A stretch of 64,000 nucleotides of DNA from Ryuthela nishihirai (GCA_038380435.1 JAWZYU010000010.1:49650135-49714134), one strand, 5' to 3'. Positions 1 through 11,943 are shown, counted from the first letter of the stretch. The notes: generated from the sequence alone by a model not told the origin. Translations and numbers: made by a program.

Positions 1-230
1 CAAAGTATGGGTAATGCGAATGAAATTACAAAACGAGAGTAATTTTCTTGTTTCAAGTAATTTTTTTTGTTATTCGGAAATAAGCTGCCTTTCAATTCAT
101 GTACAACATAATCATTTTTGCCTATTAGTTTTTTTTATTTTAACAAATTTTACTTGTATTGCAAGATGATTTTTTTTTATTGCACGACTCTTATGCACTA
201 AAATTTAAATGCAAAAATTTGACACACTAA
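1..230. repeat. AT-rich dispersed repeat, copy 1
   Basis: This stretch aligns by eye, in direct orientation, with 6765-7000. Both share an ordered series of blocks, including a ttttcttgtttcaagtaa block, a gcctttc block and a ctattagtt block before T-rich runs. No termini or coding capacity are visible, so the repeat class is unknown. Bases 231-600 show nothing I can name. Confidence 0.4.
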
Positions 231-612
231 AATAGTTCAACACTGAAGAGAAAACTAGCCAAAACATACCTTTCATTTTGGCAAATTCCTGAATATATTG
301 TGAATGTTTGGCATGGTGACTGAATAGTCAGCAAGTAAATCAGCAATCTATCCATAATTAAAACATTATATCATTTAATATCAATGTTCTATTCAGCAAT
401 GAGGTGTATAACATAGTTCTCAATAAGGGATTGAAAAGAAATGCTGAAGATCTACTGAAACCCATTTGAAATGTGTGAATTTTGAAAAATATAGCTACAC
501 TATTTTTGAACTTTTATGCCTGGAAAGATTTAGAAGACAGATTAGCTTTTCCATCCCAGAAGCTGATATATCAGATATTAAGCATAGAAGAATTAAGTGA
601 AAAATGACTGAT

Positions 613-685
613 CAAGTTGGGATAAAGCCATTTTTGCACAGCTGCAACAGTTGCAGCTATGCAAAAATGCTTTATCCCCAACTTG
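613..685. repeat. Near-perfect hairpin, about 36-bp arms
   Basis: The left arm starts CAAGTTGGGATAAAG and the right arm is its reverse complement with a few single-base differences. Almost no loop separates the arms. No transposon ends flank it, so a local inverted duplication is more likely than a MITE. Confidence 0.75.
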
Positions 686-778
686 TTGGAATCACTATAT
701 TTATTATCTTACCTTCTAGAATAGTAATATTTTATTAATACAATTCCCTTATGTATAAAGGCAATATTTTATTACCCT

Positions 779-892
779 ACACTAGGGGTTCTCAACGTGG
801 GGTGTGCGGTAAAATTTTTTGGGGTATGCCATGAGAGCTCAAAAGTCACTAGATCCAGTAACAAAGTCACTAAGTTGGCAACACTGCTACTG
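779..892 (-). mobile_element. hAT-type MITE fragment
   Basis: It begins AGGGGTTCTCAACGTGGGG, like one end of the 200-bp MITE at 22273-22472. It then follows that element in reverse through the tttttggggta, agatc and aacaaagtcactaagttgg blocks. The other end is missing. Confidence 0.5.
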
Positions 893-896
893 ATTA

Positions 897-1170
897 ATTT
901 CTGAGAAGATTGTTATTTATTGTATATTTATTTTACAAAATGGTTTGAGGCAATACTTATTTAAGTTTTAATTATTTCAGAGTTAAATGATATATTACTG
1001 TTGTTAAATATTCCAGCTTCCATCTCTTTAAATATTGAATGAATATTGTTCAAAAATAGAGATTAAAATAGATTTGATTATCTTTATCTTCAGCGTATTT
1101 TCCATTGAATGCATATTTTAGAAGTTATAAAGCTTCAAAGTTAGATTCCCATTGATGTAACATGGGATTT
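897..1170. mobile_element. Fragment of the Tc1-type foldback element family
   Basis: It matches one arm of the foldback element at 46160-46919. The shared blocks are taaatattccagc, ctctttaaatattgaa and a terminal cattgatgtaacatgg. Only one arm is recognisable, and it is heavily diverged. Confidence 0.4.
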
Positions 1171-1290
1171 CTCTAAAACAGGGTTGATGCACAAGGAATG
1201 GAAAGAGGTGGAAGAATAATCATTCTCATGATTAACCAATGTTTATTTAATCAAGAATATAATTATGATTAGTAGATATGACTATGTTCT

Positions 1291-1683
1291 AATGATCTAC
1301 AAGTTTGTAGATGCCATTCCTGTAGAAACTCTTGTCCTTTGTGGCAATGAAGTCAGCAATGCTCTCTTTCACCTTGTAGTCATTCCAAAACTTCCTACTG
1401 AAAATGAAATTGTTCTGGGATCAGAATAGATGGAAATCTGAAGAAGCCATGTCCAGCAAATATGGGGGTGCATCATTATTTCCCAGCCCAACTGCCACAG
1501 TTTCTGCTGTGTCTATAATGCAACATGGAGGCTTGCATTGTCCTGGTGAAACACAACACCTTTTCGGTTTACCAACCCTGGGCATTTGGGCTTCAGTGCT
1601 ACACTTAAGCAGTCCAATTGCTCACAGTAGACATCCAAGTTGATGGTTTGGGACCAGTTTAAAAGCTCATAGTGGATGATACC
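1291..1683 (-). pseudogene. Mariner transposase fossil (C-terminal half)
   Basis: Minus-strand translation gives mariner/SETMAR-type landmarks in order: GIIHYELL, then NRKGVVFHQDNASLHVAL with the second catalytic Asp, then YLLDMASSDFHLF where the third Asp of the DD34D triad falls, then KSFYRNGIYKL near the C terminus. In-frame stops follow HVAL and HLF. The DNA-binding domain and first Asp are missing, and sequence upstream of 1683 no longer matches. It is a dead, 5'-truncated copy. Confidence 0.75.
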
Positions 1684-2275
1684 CCTGTCACATCTTGTAT
1701 CACCACTGTGAAATGCCTGTTGCCACTTGTATGGACTAAATGTAGCTATATAATGTCATTAGATACTAGAGCTATGCATGTGCTGTCTTTTACATTGTTT
1801 ACAAGACCACTGCACCTTTCCTGACAGTAACGAAAGCATGGTTTACATTTATCTCATTGCTTTTGTATCAACCCAATAATTTGGTAGGACAGTGTGTATT
1901 ATATTATTAGCATATTCTAAGCAATGAGAAATTTGCAGTATCAATGATGCATATAGTTTTCGGTACCAAAATATAAAGACTTTTGCATGTACTTTTATTC
2001 TCAACATTTTTAAAGAGTTATGGAAGCTGGAAAGTCTGAAGAAAATTATTCAGAAAAATTACTATGAAATAGTTACTCAAGACATTAATTATACTGTAAA
2101 GTCCAAGTTTCTTCATTAAACTTTAGAATTAGATTCTTAGACAACATTCTTAGTATAGTAGTACATTCTTAGTATAATAACTGAAAAATATGAATTATAC
2201 TACTTTTACCAGGTATTAATTTATGAATAAAAATTCAAGAAACAAAAAATAAGAACCATGCCAATATTAGCTTAC

Positions 2276-5200
2276 ATTTCGATTTCTTTTTATTCATATG
2301 CTCATTATCAACAGTATCTGGTGACCAAGCAACTTTTTTTTTGGGTTTTGGTTTCTTTAGCTTCATTCTTACTGTTGGTAGTGCCTGAAATAAAAACTAA
2401 AATAGTATATCTGAAATAGTTTATTGTGAAAAATTTTTACATACATTGAGAACTCTCCAACACAGTTTTTTTTTTCAGGTAGCTGCTTTATGTTGTATGT
2501 TGTTACACTAAAAATTAGTTTCCAATTTAATGAGTGGAATAAGTACTTTACTGGACAAAGGTGGGCATGTACATTACTGTCTTTATGGATTCTAATCAAC
2601 TAATGGTAATCACTAATTATTTCAATGACAGCAGCTCCATCTGTTTTGAAAACACACTGTCTTGAACTATCCAACACCAAACAATATTTTCATTTAAAAA
2701 CTTACCAGTGTAAATCATAAAGCATAAGATGATTGGTTGTTGAAATTTTATGGCACATTAGCAACTAAAGCTTTAATCATACAATGGAGGCAATAACTTA
2801 ACAGAAAGATAAGTATTCATTCTTTAGCTCAAATTTGAATCCAGATTCTTCTGCATTGCAGCTAAATATAACCAATTAGTTTATATTCTCTCATCTTGAA
2901 TATCTGGATTTCCAAACTTTGAATTCTGACACATTTAATCAACTTAATAATAATGTGATTTGCAAAATTCTGCAAATAAGATAACATATTCATTTTCAGT
3001 TATTTCAACCTTTACCTTTTAAATTTTGCACATCCTATTTTTGTCTACAACAGATTAAATTCTCCTAATTAATTTATGTCTGAAATGGATTTATGATTTT
3101 ATTTCCCATTTTGTTGATTATGCATTTCTACTAGCGTCAAAGTATGCTTCTGGTTGTTTACTACTTTTTAAAACTCAAACTTTGAAAAATTACATTTTCC
3201 CTTCATTGCTCCCTTACAAATTTAAAATCTCTTTTTAAAAAAATCTGTCTTTTTCATTTTCTTAAACTCAGAAATGAATATCTTGGTTTGATCCAAATTG
3301 AAATGGTTCTTATTCAAATGGTTCTTATTCAAATGGTTCTACTTTCTGCAACTTTTTTTTTTATCATAATGACAAAAATTATAAACCTTGGCTAAAGCTG
3401 AAATTGGAAATTTAAATATGATCATATTTTGTTAAACTGTTCAGTGCCTGAATACACTTGTAGTTTCCCTTAGTACCAATGCCAGAATTTGTTTTCCACT
3501 GTATATTTTTCTGTCAACAATATCATTACTTGTTTTAGCATTTGAAATAAGCAATATCACCTGAAAGCAAGTTTTGGTTTAATCCAGAGAAACTGACAGA
3601 TGTATGAGGATTGTTTTATTCCTGAGAAGCACTTTTTTGTGCACAATGAGCTAAATGGCCATGTCACAAGGACACTGAGAAAGTTGGGGAGAGAAACCCA
3701 TAATACAGATGGTAGCCTCCCATCAAAGTCATCTATCACGTTCTTTAATGTGCATGGTGTATGGTTCTCTTCCACACACAAGTCACCACAGCTTAATGAC
3801 CCATTCAATGGACATCAGCCTTTCCAAGCACATCAGTGTCCCCTACTGACTGAGGGCAGAGTTTTGCAGAGTTAAATCTTAATACTGGCCCAGCTGGACT
3901 TGAACCTGAGAACTGCAGATCACGAGCCTGGCATGCTACCAATAGAGCCACTCCTGCCTTACTGTAAGAGGAAAAAATTCAGTGGAGAAAGGGTTAATAC
4001 TTGCAATGAAAATTCCAGGCTTCAGTGTCAAACTCTTGGCAAAAATATGAATACAATGTTCAGAGAAATATGAATTGTAGTACAGTGGTACCTCGGTTAC
4101 CGAGCTTAATTCGTTCCGGAAACGTACTTGTAATCCGAAGCACTCGTACATCAAAGCGAATAACTCATAACAAATAATGGAAACCCCAATGATTCGTTCC
4201 ACAACAAAAAATTTATTCAAATAAAATGTTTAATACAAAATAAAAAGAATACATATAGGTACATAAAAATAATACACACAATTAATTTGTGTTTGGAACA
4301 CTGGAATCTTTTTCCTTTTGTGTAACTCTAACGACGAAACTATCAAGGGACATTTGCTTCTGCCTTCTCTTCTCTCAAGGGACATTGCTTCTGCCTTCAT
4401 AATTTCCCGAAAATGTGACATTGCATTGTCATTAAAAAGGTTGACTTCTCGCATTGCCACAGCCTTATTTGGGTGGTGTTTTTCTACAACATTTTGGACT
4501 GTTTCCCACATTTTACACATGTCCTTAATCTCATTTGAAGTGAGTGATTCCTCCTCCTTTTTCTCGTCTTCCTCACACGAGATCTCCTCCACAAACTTTT
4601 GCTGTTGCTCGCGATGCAGATCCATTAGTTCGTCGGTGGTCAGCTCCTGGCGATGTTCCTCCACCAGCTCTTGAATGTCGTCCTCATTCACTTCCAGTCC
4701 CATGTTCTTCCCCAAGTAGACAATTTCATCGAGAACTGGCAGTTCCTCTTCGTGAGCTAACCCCTCACAGTTATCTCCTAGAATGCAGTCAGGCCACAGT
4801 TTTCTCCAAGCAGAATTGAGCGTTCTCTTGGTGACCCCATTCCAAGCTTTATCGATGATCTTGAGACAGTTCACGATGTGGAAATGATTTTTCCAGAATT
4901 CTCGGAGGGTAAGATTTGTTCCTTCAGTTACCTCAAAGCACCGCTGAAATAATGCTTTGGTGTAAAGCTTTTTAAAGTTCGAAATGACTTGCTGATCCAT
5001 GGGCTGAAGTAGTGGAGTGGTATTGGGAGGAAGGAACTTCACCTTAATGAACTCGAATTCCTCCAGTAAGTCATCCTCGATACCTGGAGGATGAGCAGGG
5101 GCATTGTCCATAATTAGCAAAACTTTGAGTGGCAGATTATTTTCTAAAAGGTATTTTTTCACTGTAGGACCGAAGACCTCATTGATCCACTCAACGAACA

Positions 5201-8200
5201 AGATACGAGTGACCCAAGCTTTGCTGTTGGACCTCCACATAACGTTTAACTGACTCTTCTGTACCTTGCATTTCTTGAAGGCTCGTGGATTCTTGGAATG
5301 ATACACCAGCAAGGGCTTAATTTTAAAATCCCCGCTTGCATTAGCACAAAACAAGAGGGTGAGACGGTCTTTCATGGGCTTGTGACCAGGCATTGCATTC
5401 TCTTCTATAGTAATGTAAGTCCTCTTTGGCATCTTTTTCCAAAAAAGCCCTGTCTCGTCACAGTTAAAAACTTGCTGTGGTAGGTAACCCTCGGAAATCA
5501 TGAGTTTCGGAAATTCGGTGGTGAACGCCTCAGCTGCCTTAACGTCCGAACTCACAGCTTCTCCGTGTCACACAACACTATGGATACCACTTCTCTTCTT
5601 AAAGTTGTCAAACCAGCCCCTGCTTGCTTTGAAGCCTTCTTCGTATCTTATCGACGTATCTGGCAGTTTACTTATGAGGTCGGCGTACAAAATCTTTGCC
5701 TTCTCGCAGATAGTTTTCCGTCACAGTATCACCTGCTAGTTGTTTCTCGTTTATCCACACAAGAAGCAACTTTTCTACATCTTCCAGAACACATGGCCAT
5801 TGCTTTGATAGTCGCGTGACTCCTTTTGCTACATCTAGTCCCCTTAATTCTTTTTTCTTCTTTAATATTGTGCAAATAGTCGATGTAGACTTATTATAAA
5901 ATCTTGCGATGTCGACCACTCGCATACCTCGTGCGTGCTTCTCGATGATTTCCTTCTGAACTTCCACCGTAATCATTTTCTTCTTCTTATCACTTTCTTT
6001 TTCAACAGTTTTCTTTTTGGGAGCCATGGTTACAGTACTGTTATCAAAAAATACTCATTAACCACGTTTAGAAAGAAAATAAACAATACTTCGTACGTAT
6101 GTTGAGTAAATATGTAAAGCACACTGACACCGACCGACTGAAACTGAACGTGATGGTTGGTAGACATGCGCATACATGTTACTCGTATTACAAGACTTAG
6201 CTCGCTTATCAAGTTAAAATTTATTTTAAAAATTTGCTCGTCTTGCAAAATACTCACAAACAAAGTTACTCGCAATCCAAGGTTTCACTGTATTTCCATA
6301 GAATATCAGTAGGGTCATTCCATCTCAAATCAACAAAATTTTGGAAAAAGTTCACCACCCATCACAGATTTCAATGATCTTTTGCATAAATGTTAGTACA
6401 CATAAGATATCTAATTGTCCAAAATATTTTAAGTCAAAAAAATTTTTGTAAGGATTATAATCATTTAATCTAAGTGGAAAACATACAAACTGCGACTGTG
6501 ACTAAAGGTTTTTTTTTTTTCTTTGTTTCTCTGGTAGATGAGAAGACCAAACTTGGCGTACTGATGTAGAGTTGCCTTATTAATTCATTAAAAAATCGAA
6601 TTTGAAAAATTTAATATTTTATTAAAAAAATTTGGAGTTATATTTTGTTTAATTTGGTACATAACATGACCTATTTTTTTTTTGTTTTTGTTTTTTTTTA
6701 ATTTGAAACTGGCTTATTTGACTCAGCACAATCAGTGAAAAGCCTGGACTTTTCTCAAAGTATCGTAGGTACTGAGAAAAAATATTATAAAAAGTGACTA
6801 ATTTTCTTGTTTCAAGTAAAAAAATTTTTCAATTATTTTGAAATAAATGGCCTTTCTTTTCACATAAATTATAATTATTTCTATTAGTTGTTATTTTTTT
6901 TTAATTTTTATTTACATTGCCAGATGCATTTTTTTACTATATGACTAAAAAAGTCCTATTAAAAAAATTGGTCTTTTTTTGCAAAATATTTTATTTAAAA
7001 AAAAATACCAAATTAAATGTTAATTACTATGGTATATAACATGCCATAATTCCTTTCATTAGTTATTTGGCATTCTAAAGTTAAATTTTTCTTCCTGAGC
7101 ATAGGGAGAAAATAGCTTGGCTTCTGGATGTAAACTAGTTTTTCAGGCCAGACACTGGAAGAGTTAATGCAATAACACATGGTAGTTAAGTGATGTGTCT
7201 TAATGCAGGCACAGGCAAAGTTTTTTTCTGGTTGACATGTTCTTCGATAATTATTTTGAAAATTACATGCAAACTGCGGAGCTTTATTTCTGTTTTAATA
7301 AATTTCAATCCTCTGTAATTTTTTGTTTAGCAGAGCATACTAGTATGCTCTGTAAATAATTATCCAAGAACATGACAACCAGAGAAAAAACTCTGCCTAT
7401 GCATTAAGACGTATCACTTTGAGAAGATGAACTGTGGAGTTTATTTAACATAGATAGGCTTTGGTTTGGTTCGTTTTACCTCTGAACAGCACTTTTTTGC
7501 ACACCATGGGCTAAATGGCCAGGTTACATGGACCCCCGAAGGTTCAGAGAAGGTTGGGGGAGGGGACCTGCTGGAACAGCTGTTGGGACAGATGGTAGCC
7601 TCTCGTCAAGGTCATCCAGCATGTTCTTGAACGTGCACAGGGTATGGCTCTCCCGCACACGGGGTCATAACTTAACATCCCATCCGATGAATGGTGGCCT
7701 TACCAAGCCCATCGGTGTCCCCTACTGACCATGGGCAGGGCGGGGAAATTTGCGGAGATAAATCTCAACACTGACCCAGCTGGGACTCGAACCTGGGAAC
7801 TGCAGATTACGAGCCTCGCACGCTACCAACTGAGCCACCCCCACCCCACATACATAGATAGGCAGCAGTTGAGAATGCATTTCTTCTATGGCATTCTGGT
7901 GGCATAGAAGAAATGCATTCTCAACTATAGTTAAAGGCACAGTTTCTGTTGTTTGCTTTTTTAATTAAAGAAATTAAAGTCCCTACTTGTGATAGAATTG
8001 GTTATATCTATAAATGGCTTTGTGGCTGCGTTAATTAGTATCAGTGGTAGATCTAGAAACACCAGAATGATAGGTTTCTCAGCTTTTCTGTGTGCTACAA
8101 ATCACTGCATTCATGTCGTGTGGAGAAAACAGGAACTGACATACACTATCATATTTTACCAGATGTTGCTAGTATTCACTAAATGTGCCAAAGGTATTTA

Positions 8201-8555
8201 TAATAATGATGTTCTATATCTTTAACTACAGTTTAATAGCAAAATATTACGAAATAGATGCAAATTTCTGCCCAATTAATAACCCGATTCCTCCCACAGT
8301 ACCCTAAACTGCAAAATAACTAATATACAGTGTTTTCGATACCTTATTGTACCATTTCTCTAACAAATGAAAGACATCCTCAAAAATTTGTGGGGCTCAG
8401 TCGAAAAAACTCTAAAACTTTTTCGTTGCGGACTGCAACCTCCAGGAGTTTGTGTCCATGAATATACTTACAGTATTCTGTGTTTCAGATTCTTGAAGAA
8501 CTACGGTCGACGATGCAGAGGTATCTTCTGCTTTTCCTAGTTCACTTTCGGCCAT
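2276..8555 (-). CDS. PPP1R11: PPP1R11 (PP1 inhibitor-3) homologue, first two coding exons; 3' part outside window
   Basis: Exon 1 is 8472-8555: the ATG is at 8555, in a CCCCAAATGG context, and it codes 28 residues beginning [15 protein letters not shown]. The donor GTAAGT follows at 8471. Exon 2 is 2276-2384: it is preceded by a ttttatttcag acceptor and followed by gtaagc. It joins in phase 0 and adds 36 codons plus one base, giving [13 protein letters not shown] and then DTVDNEHM at residues 51-58. This matches the conserved core of PPP1R11, in which a K-V-x-W segment (here 45-48) docks on protein phosphatase 1; in mammals the protein is also described as an E3 ubiquitin ligase. The last codon of exon 2 starts the Cys-rich segment, which must lie before base 1. 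The Ser/Thr-rich N terminus fits the family. Identification is confident; expression is not shown. Confidence 0.87.
3301..3342. repeat. 15-bp tandem repeat, about 3 copies
   Basis: The unit AAATGGTTCTTATTC repeats directly and almost without change inside the intron. Confidence 0.8.
3610..3957 (-). mobile_element. SINE-A copy, old, full length
   Basis: The 3' end of the element (TTTTATTCCTGAGAAGCAC) lies at the left. The tRNA-like head lies at the right, with B box GAACCTGAGAAC and A box GAGCCACTC. It is one of the most diverged copies and no target duplication is visible. Confidence 0.75.
4083..6290 (-). mobile_element. Full-length Tigger (pogo group) DNA transposon, inactive
   Basis: The element is 2208 bp and is bracketed by TA dinucleotides (4081-4082 and 6291-6292), the usual Tc1/mariner/pogo target. 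The terminal inverted repeats are CAGTGGTACCTCGG at the left and CAGTGAAACCTTGG read inward from the right. They agree at about 11 of 14 positions. Similarity beyond that is patchy. A broken transposase gene fills most of the interior on the minus strand. The element sits in the PPP1R11 intron in the same orientation as that gene. Confidence 0.88.
4230..6027 (-). pseudogene. Tigger transposase, broken by one frameshift and one nonsense codon
   Basis: The N-terminal piece (ATG at 6027) has a Lys-rich leader and a CENP-B-type helix-turn-helix ([18 protein letters not shown]). The frame is lost near 5705-5715. It resumes as [14 protein letters not shown] and is interrupted once by TGA near 5568, where the family normally has Arg, consistent with CpG decay. 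The remainder, 5555 to 4230 (441 codons), holds the DDE domain. Counted from 5555, its acidic triad is D33 ([11 protein letters not shown]), D150 ([11 protein letters not shown]) and D187 (LLQPMDQQV), with 36 residues between the last two. All three are intact. The acidic tail around [15 protein letters not shown] is typical of Tigger proteins. With only two lesions it decayed fairly recently. Confidence 0.88.
6765..7000. repeat. AT-rich dispersed repeat, copy 2
   Basis: Direct-orientation partner of 1-230. It has the same order of blocks and similar length, but is clearly diverged. Bases 6300-6764 are AT-rich without recognisable content. Confidence 0.4.
7190..7418. repeat. Inverted repeat, about 65-bp arms, with a 22-bp perfect palindrome inside
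   Basis: The arms are about 7190-7255 and 7353-7418. They share gtcttaatgca, a ctggttg block and catgttctt, with scattered substitutions. The spacer ends in CAGAGCATACTAGTATGCTCTG halves at 7331-7352, a perfect palindrome abutting the right arm. No terminal signature of a known transposon was seen. Confidence 0.7.
7470..7847 (-). mobile_element. SINE-A copy, nearly full length
   Basis: It runs from the element's 3' end (TTTTACCTCTGAACAGCAC) to the tRNA-like head at 7780-7847 (B box GGGACTCGAACC, A box GAGCCACCCCC). Confidence 0.85.
7867..7925. repeat. Hairpin, 24-bp arms
   Basis: The left arm AGTTGAGAATGCATTTCTTC continues into CTATG. Its reverse complement follows after an 11-base loop. 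The arms are essentially perfect, so the event is young. It starts 20 bases past the SINE-A head. Confidence 0.8.
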
Positions 8556-9342
8556 TTGGGGAAAATGTTGATTTTCAAAGTGGTTCACTTAATTTCAGAA
8601 CATTAAATGTTAATTTATATTAATTGATGGCTCTTGTACAATGCTAACTACCTATAACTGACTTAACCGTTCGACGCACATTAAAACCTCCTTGTTAAAC
8701 ATTAGTCTTTGGTCATCTTAAAATAAAACATCGGCAATGTACGGTTACAGCCAGAACAGTTAATATCTATGATTGGAACATAAAAAGAAACAGAACCTCA
8801 TATTATTTTCAGAACATTAACGCACAACAAAATATCTCATACAATATAAGTACTATTAGGGCAATTCTTATTTACATTTCCAGTATTCATATGAGAATAT
8901 GTCACAATTTGGTAATCTAATTTGGGATAAATTAATATTTCATTTCAAAACTAACAAGAGTGCAATTTTCCAAATATATCTATGTAAATGAAAGTTAATT
9001 GTAGCCTATAGTCAATAAATGTGGAAATGCAAAAAACATTATATGCAATACAATTTTTTTTGGTAAATTTTATATTGAAATTGTAAATTTGTTTCATTGT
9101 TTAAGTCGAGACTTTCATACAGGTCTCTGTTTCAGTTGACATGAAAGCAGAAAAAATGGATTTTGAAAATCTGAAACGAAAAGGAATTAATATGAAGCTA
9201 CTTTTTTCTATTTTTCAACTTTTTAAGGGAATGGAAGATAACTGGTCCATTTAGCGTATAATGATCACGTTCAGTTTGTGTATAGCTTGGTATGTCATTG
9301 AACTATGTAATAGAAATCAATTATACTAGTATAAATAAATAA

Positions 9343-10159
9343 AATAAATAAATACCCCCTCAAGCAGCTGCTTGCCACAGAGGTCTGACAGGAGCCTGTC
9401 AGTTTATATGTTATAGTGCTGTGAGGGTGGTGGACTCAGGAAAGAAACGACATGAACATCCATGCCTTATCCGAGGTTCGAACCGAAGTCCTTTACATCA
9501 GTAAACACGGTAGCCACTAGCATATACAGGGTGAATCTGAAAAAGTGGGCAAAACTTTACGGGGTGGTAGAACGCAGCTATACGAGCAATATTCGTCATA
9601 GAATGTATGGTCGGAACGCAAACGGCGAGCCGCTAGTTGGCGTTGCAAATGGTATAAAAGGGTCTGTCCTCGCACCCAACGGCATTTCTACCGTGGATTG
9701 CCGAGAGGATGGCTGGTTATACTAACCACGAAATGGCGGATATGCACTTTTTGAGCAATTTCTTTGAGCATGTACCTCAATTACATTCCTGTTAATAAAA
9801 TGTTTTCTGAAGTATATCCTCTCCTTCTTGTGTTCATTCTTTAAACGTGACAGTGGAAAACTACCTTTTAACTTCTCACCGCTTGCGTTCCGACCATACA
9901 TTCTATGACGAATATTGCTCGTATAGCTGCGTTCTACCACCCCGTAAAGTTTTGCTCACTTTTTCAGATTCACCCTGTATATGTTAGTGGCTACCGTGTC
10001 TACTGATGTAAAGGACTTCGGTTCGAACCTCGGATAAGGCATGGATGTTCATGTCGTTTCTTTCCTGAGTCCACCATCCTCACAGCACTATAACATATAA
10101 ACTGACAGGCTCCTGTCAGACCTCTCTGACAAGCAGCTGCTTGAGGGGGTATTTATTTA
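9343..10159. mobile_element. Palindromic composite: SINE-B half / MITE / SINE-B half inverted
   Basis: The left arm 9343-9534 is a minus-strand SINE-B. The right arm 9980-10159 is the same SINE-B on the plus strand. Across the 68 bases nearest the MITE I count two differences. Both arms stop at the same internal point, in the tRNA-like head, where the MITE begins. A simple insertion into one SINE would leave the SINE 5' end on one side, and it is absent. The AT-rich SINE tails point outward on both sides. Confidence 0.85.
9535..9979. mobile_element. Long-TIR MITE, internally deleted copy
   Basis: Its ends are TACAGGGTGAATCTGAAAAA and the mirror image, with inverted repeats of about 80 bp. 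Compared with 55018-55637 it is reversed and lacks roughly 175 bp of the middle. Flanking TA is present but lies inside a larger palindrome. Confidence 0.85.
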
Positions 10160-11054
10160 GCTTCCTTAATTGGTAGTACAAACTAGCTTTTAGAACGGCA
10201 AAAAAAAATAATTCTTTGAATACTTAGGCATATGACTTTGAATGCTTTGAACGTTCTTTTGTACGGTGAATGTCACATATATATATCATTATTTTTGGTT
10301 CGATTCCTGTGAAAAGAATTGTTAAAAAAAGAAGGTGTTACAGTATAATAGTGTAAAAAATTGAATTGAATGGCTAAAAATAAATTTACTTGGGGACGGC
10401 AATATGGGAGTTGCACATATCTTCATTTCCTTTTCTGTATGTTGCACCACTCTGCACCGACTTATCTGTGGCTCCATTCAACTCACAGATCCAACTAAAC
10501 CCAATGTGGTAGAGATGGGAAGTCTAGTTCACTAAGGTGAACTAGTTCTTTATTTCTAATTCGGCGAAGTCAACTAGTTCGAAACGAAAGAGTTTGCGGC
10601 ACAGGCTTTATTAACTGTCTTGTCAGTTATTAGAATGTACTTCGCGAACAATGCACATTCAGTCAGGACAAAACAAAACTGCTGCGTCGCATTTCCTGCT
10701 GTTTTTCAACTCCACTTCATAATTCTTCTGACAACTCTAATGATCGCACATGTTTTGCATTACTTGAAATAGTTTTTCAGTTAAATTTTCGTTTTGGGGA
10801 AAGTACAAATATATATTTAATGTTATAAACAGTAATATTTGTGAACATGTAAAAAAAGGAAAATAATCTTTTTGCATCTTTTTAACAAAAATTACAATTT
10901 TACTCTTAAGAAACAATGGTTTTTAGAACATTCATTCTCCTGCTAAATTCTGTAATTAAGCACTGGACTGTTCTATATAATGCGCAAGCTTGAATCTAGA
11001 TAAAATTGAAAGTAGGGGAGTAAGACTGGGCAGGGCAGTAGACTGGGTTTGTAT

Positions 11055-11200
11055 TATAATAAATAAAATAAATACCCCCTCAAGCAGCTGTTGCCACAGA
11101 GGTCTGACAAGAGCCTGTCAGTTTATATGCCATAGTAGCAGGTCTGAGAGGATGGCAAGACCTCAGCAGAAAAACAACACGCACAACCATGCCTTACTCA
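11055..11200 (-). mobile_element. SINE-B copy, 5'-truncated
   Basis: It has the A-rich and CCCCCTCAAGCAGCTG tail, then the ggtctgacaagagcctgtcag core, and ends at ccatgccttactc before the tRNA-like head. 10165-11050 contains nothing I can identify beyond a small CTAGTTCAC..GTGAACTAG hairpin near 10523. Confidence 0.8.
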
Positions 11201-11259
11201 ATATAAAATTTCCCCCTATGTTTTAGTGGTCTGATAAATTTTCTTGAAAGATGCATGTA

Positions 11260-11330
11260 ATGTGCGCAAATTTGAAATTTTTTGCCTCTATTCCCTTTAC
11301 CAGCATTTTCAGTGGGAGAGGGCTTGACCA
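11260..11330. repeat. Fragment of a medium-copy repeat shared with 19110-19345
   Basis: The block TTTTTGCCTCTATTCCCTTT followed by accagcattttcagtggg resembles 19260-19300 and, inverted, 49300-49340. The class is unknown. Confidence 0.3.
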
Positions 11331-11925
11331 TTGAGGGGCTTGGTCCCTTACCCCCTCCTCCAGACTCCTCCCTGACACAGCGTATTTGGGAGTAGCATTT
11401 TTTAATAGAAGCTAAGACATCCTGTTCAAAATGTAAAAAAAAATCATATGAGTGTTCTATGAATTAATCATTTTACTATTAAAAAGTGCAATTGAAACTT
11501 TTGGGAGATTTGCAATATGTGAAGTGTAATATATGATTAGTATTTGTCCAACTCAAAAATATTTTGTAATTTATCTCTAGAAATAAGCAATTATCCCTTA
11601 AAATAAAAAAGAAAATGTTTTATACCTTAGGAATAAAGGTAAAAATCGTTGGTCGTTAATGTAAAATTTCTGACATTCATATTTCATTGCCAAATTTTAA
11701 AGTTTTTAACGTAATGATATCGCTTTGAAATATACGTTGAAGTTTGCAAATTTTCAACATATTACACCGTTAGAGGGCGCAGTTATAGCTATTGTAATAT
11801 TCAAAACACCGAAAGATTTACTGTCAACAGAAGGATTGAGAGACGACAAAATGAAAACGTTTGCTCGTTTTCCCTGAAAACGAGCAGACGTTTTTAAGAA
11901 ACTTGTCAGCAAATCAAAAAAAAAG

Positions 11926-11943
11926 CCCCCCCCCCCCCCCCCC
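11926..11943. repeat. Run of 18 C
   Basis: A homopolymer directly preceded by an A run and a G. It is an obvious slippage and assembly-error site. Confidence 0.9.

Larger units (their letters stand above)
2385..8471 (-). other. 6.1-kb intron 1 of the PPP1R11 homologue
   Basis: The intron is bounded by gtaagt at 8471 and ttttatttcag at 2385. It carries two SINE-A copies, a full-length Tigger element, an AT-rich repeat and three hairpins, listed separately. Bases 2400-3290, 3345-3600 and 7930-8470 contain no element or exon I can identify. Confidence 0.8.
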
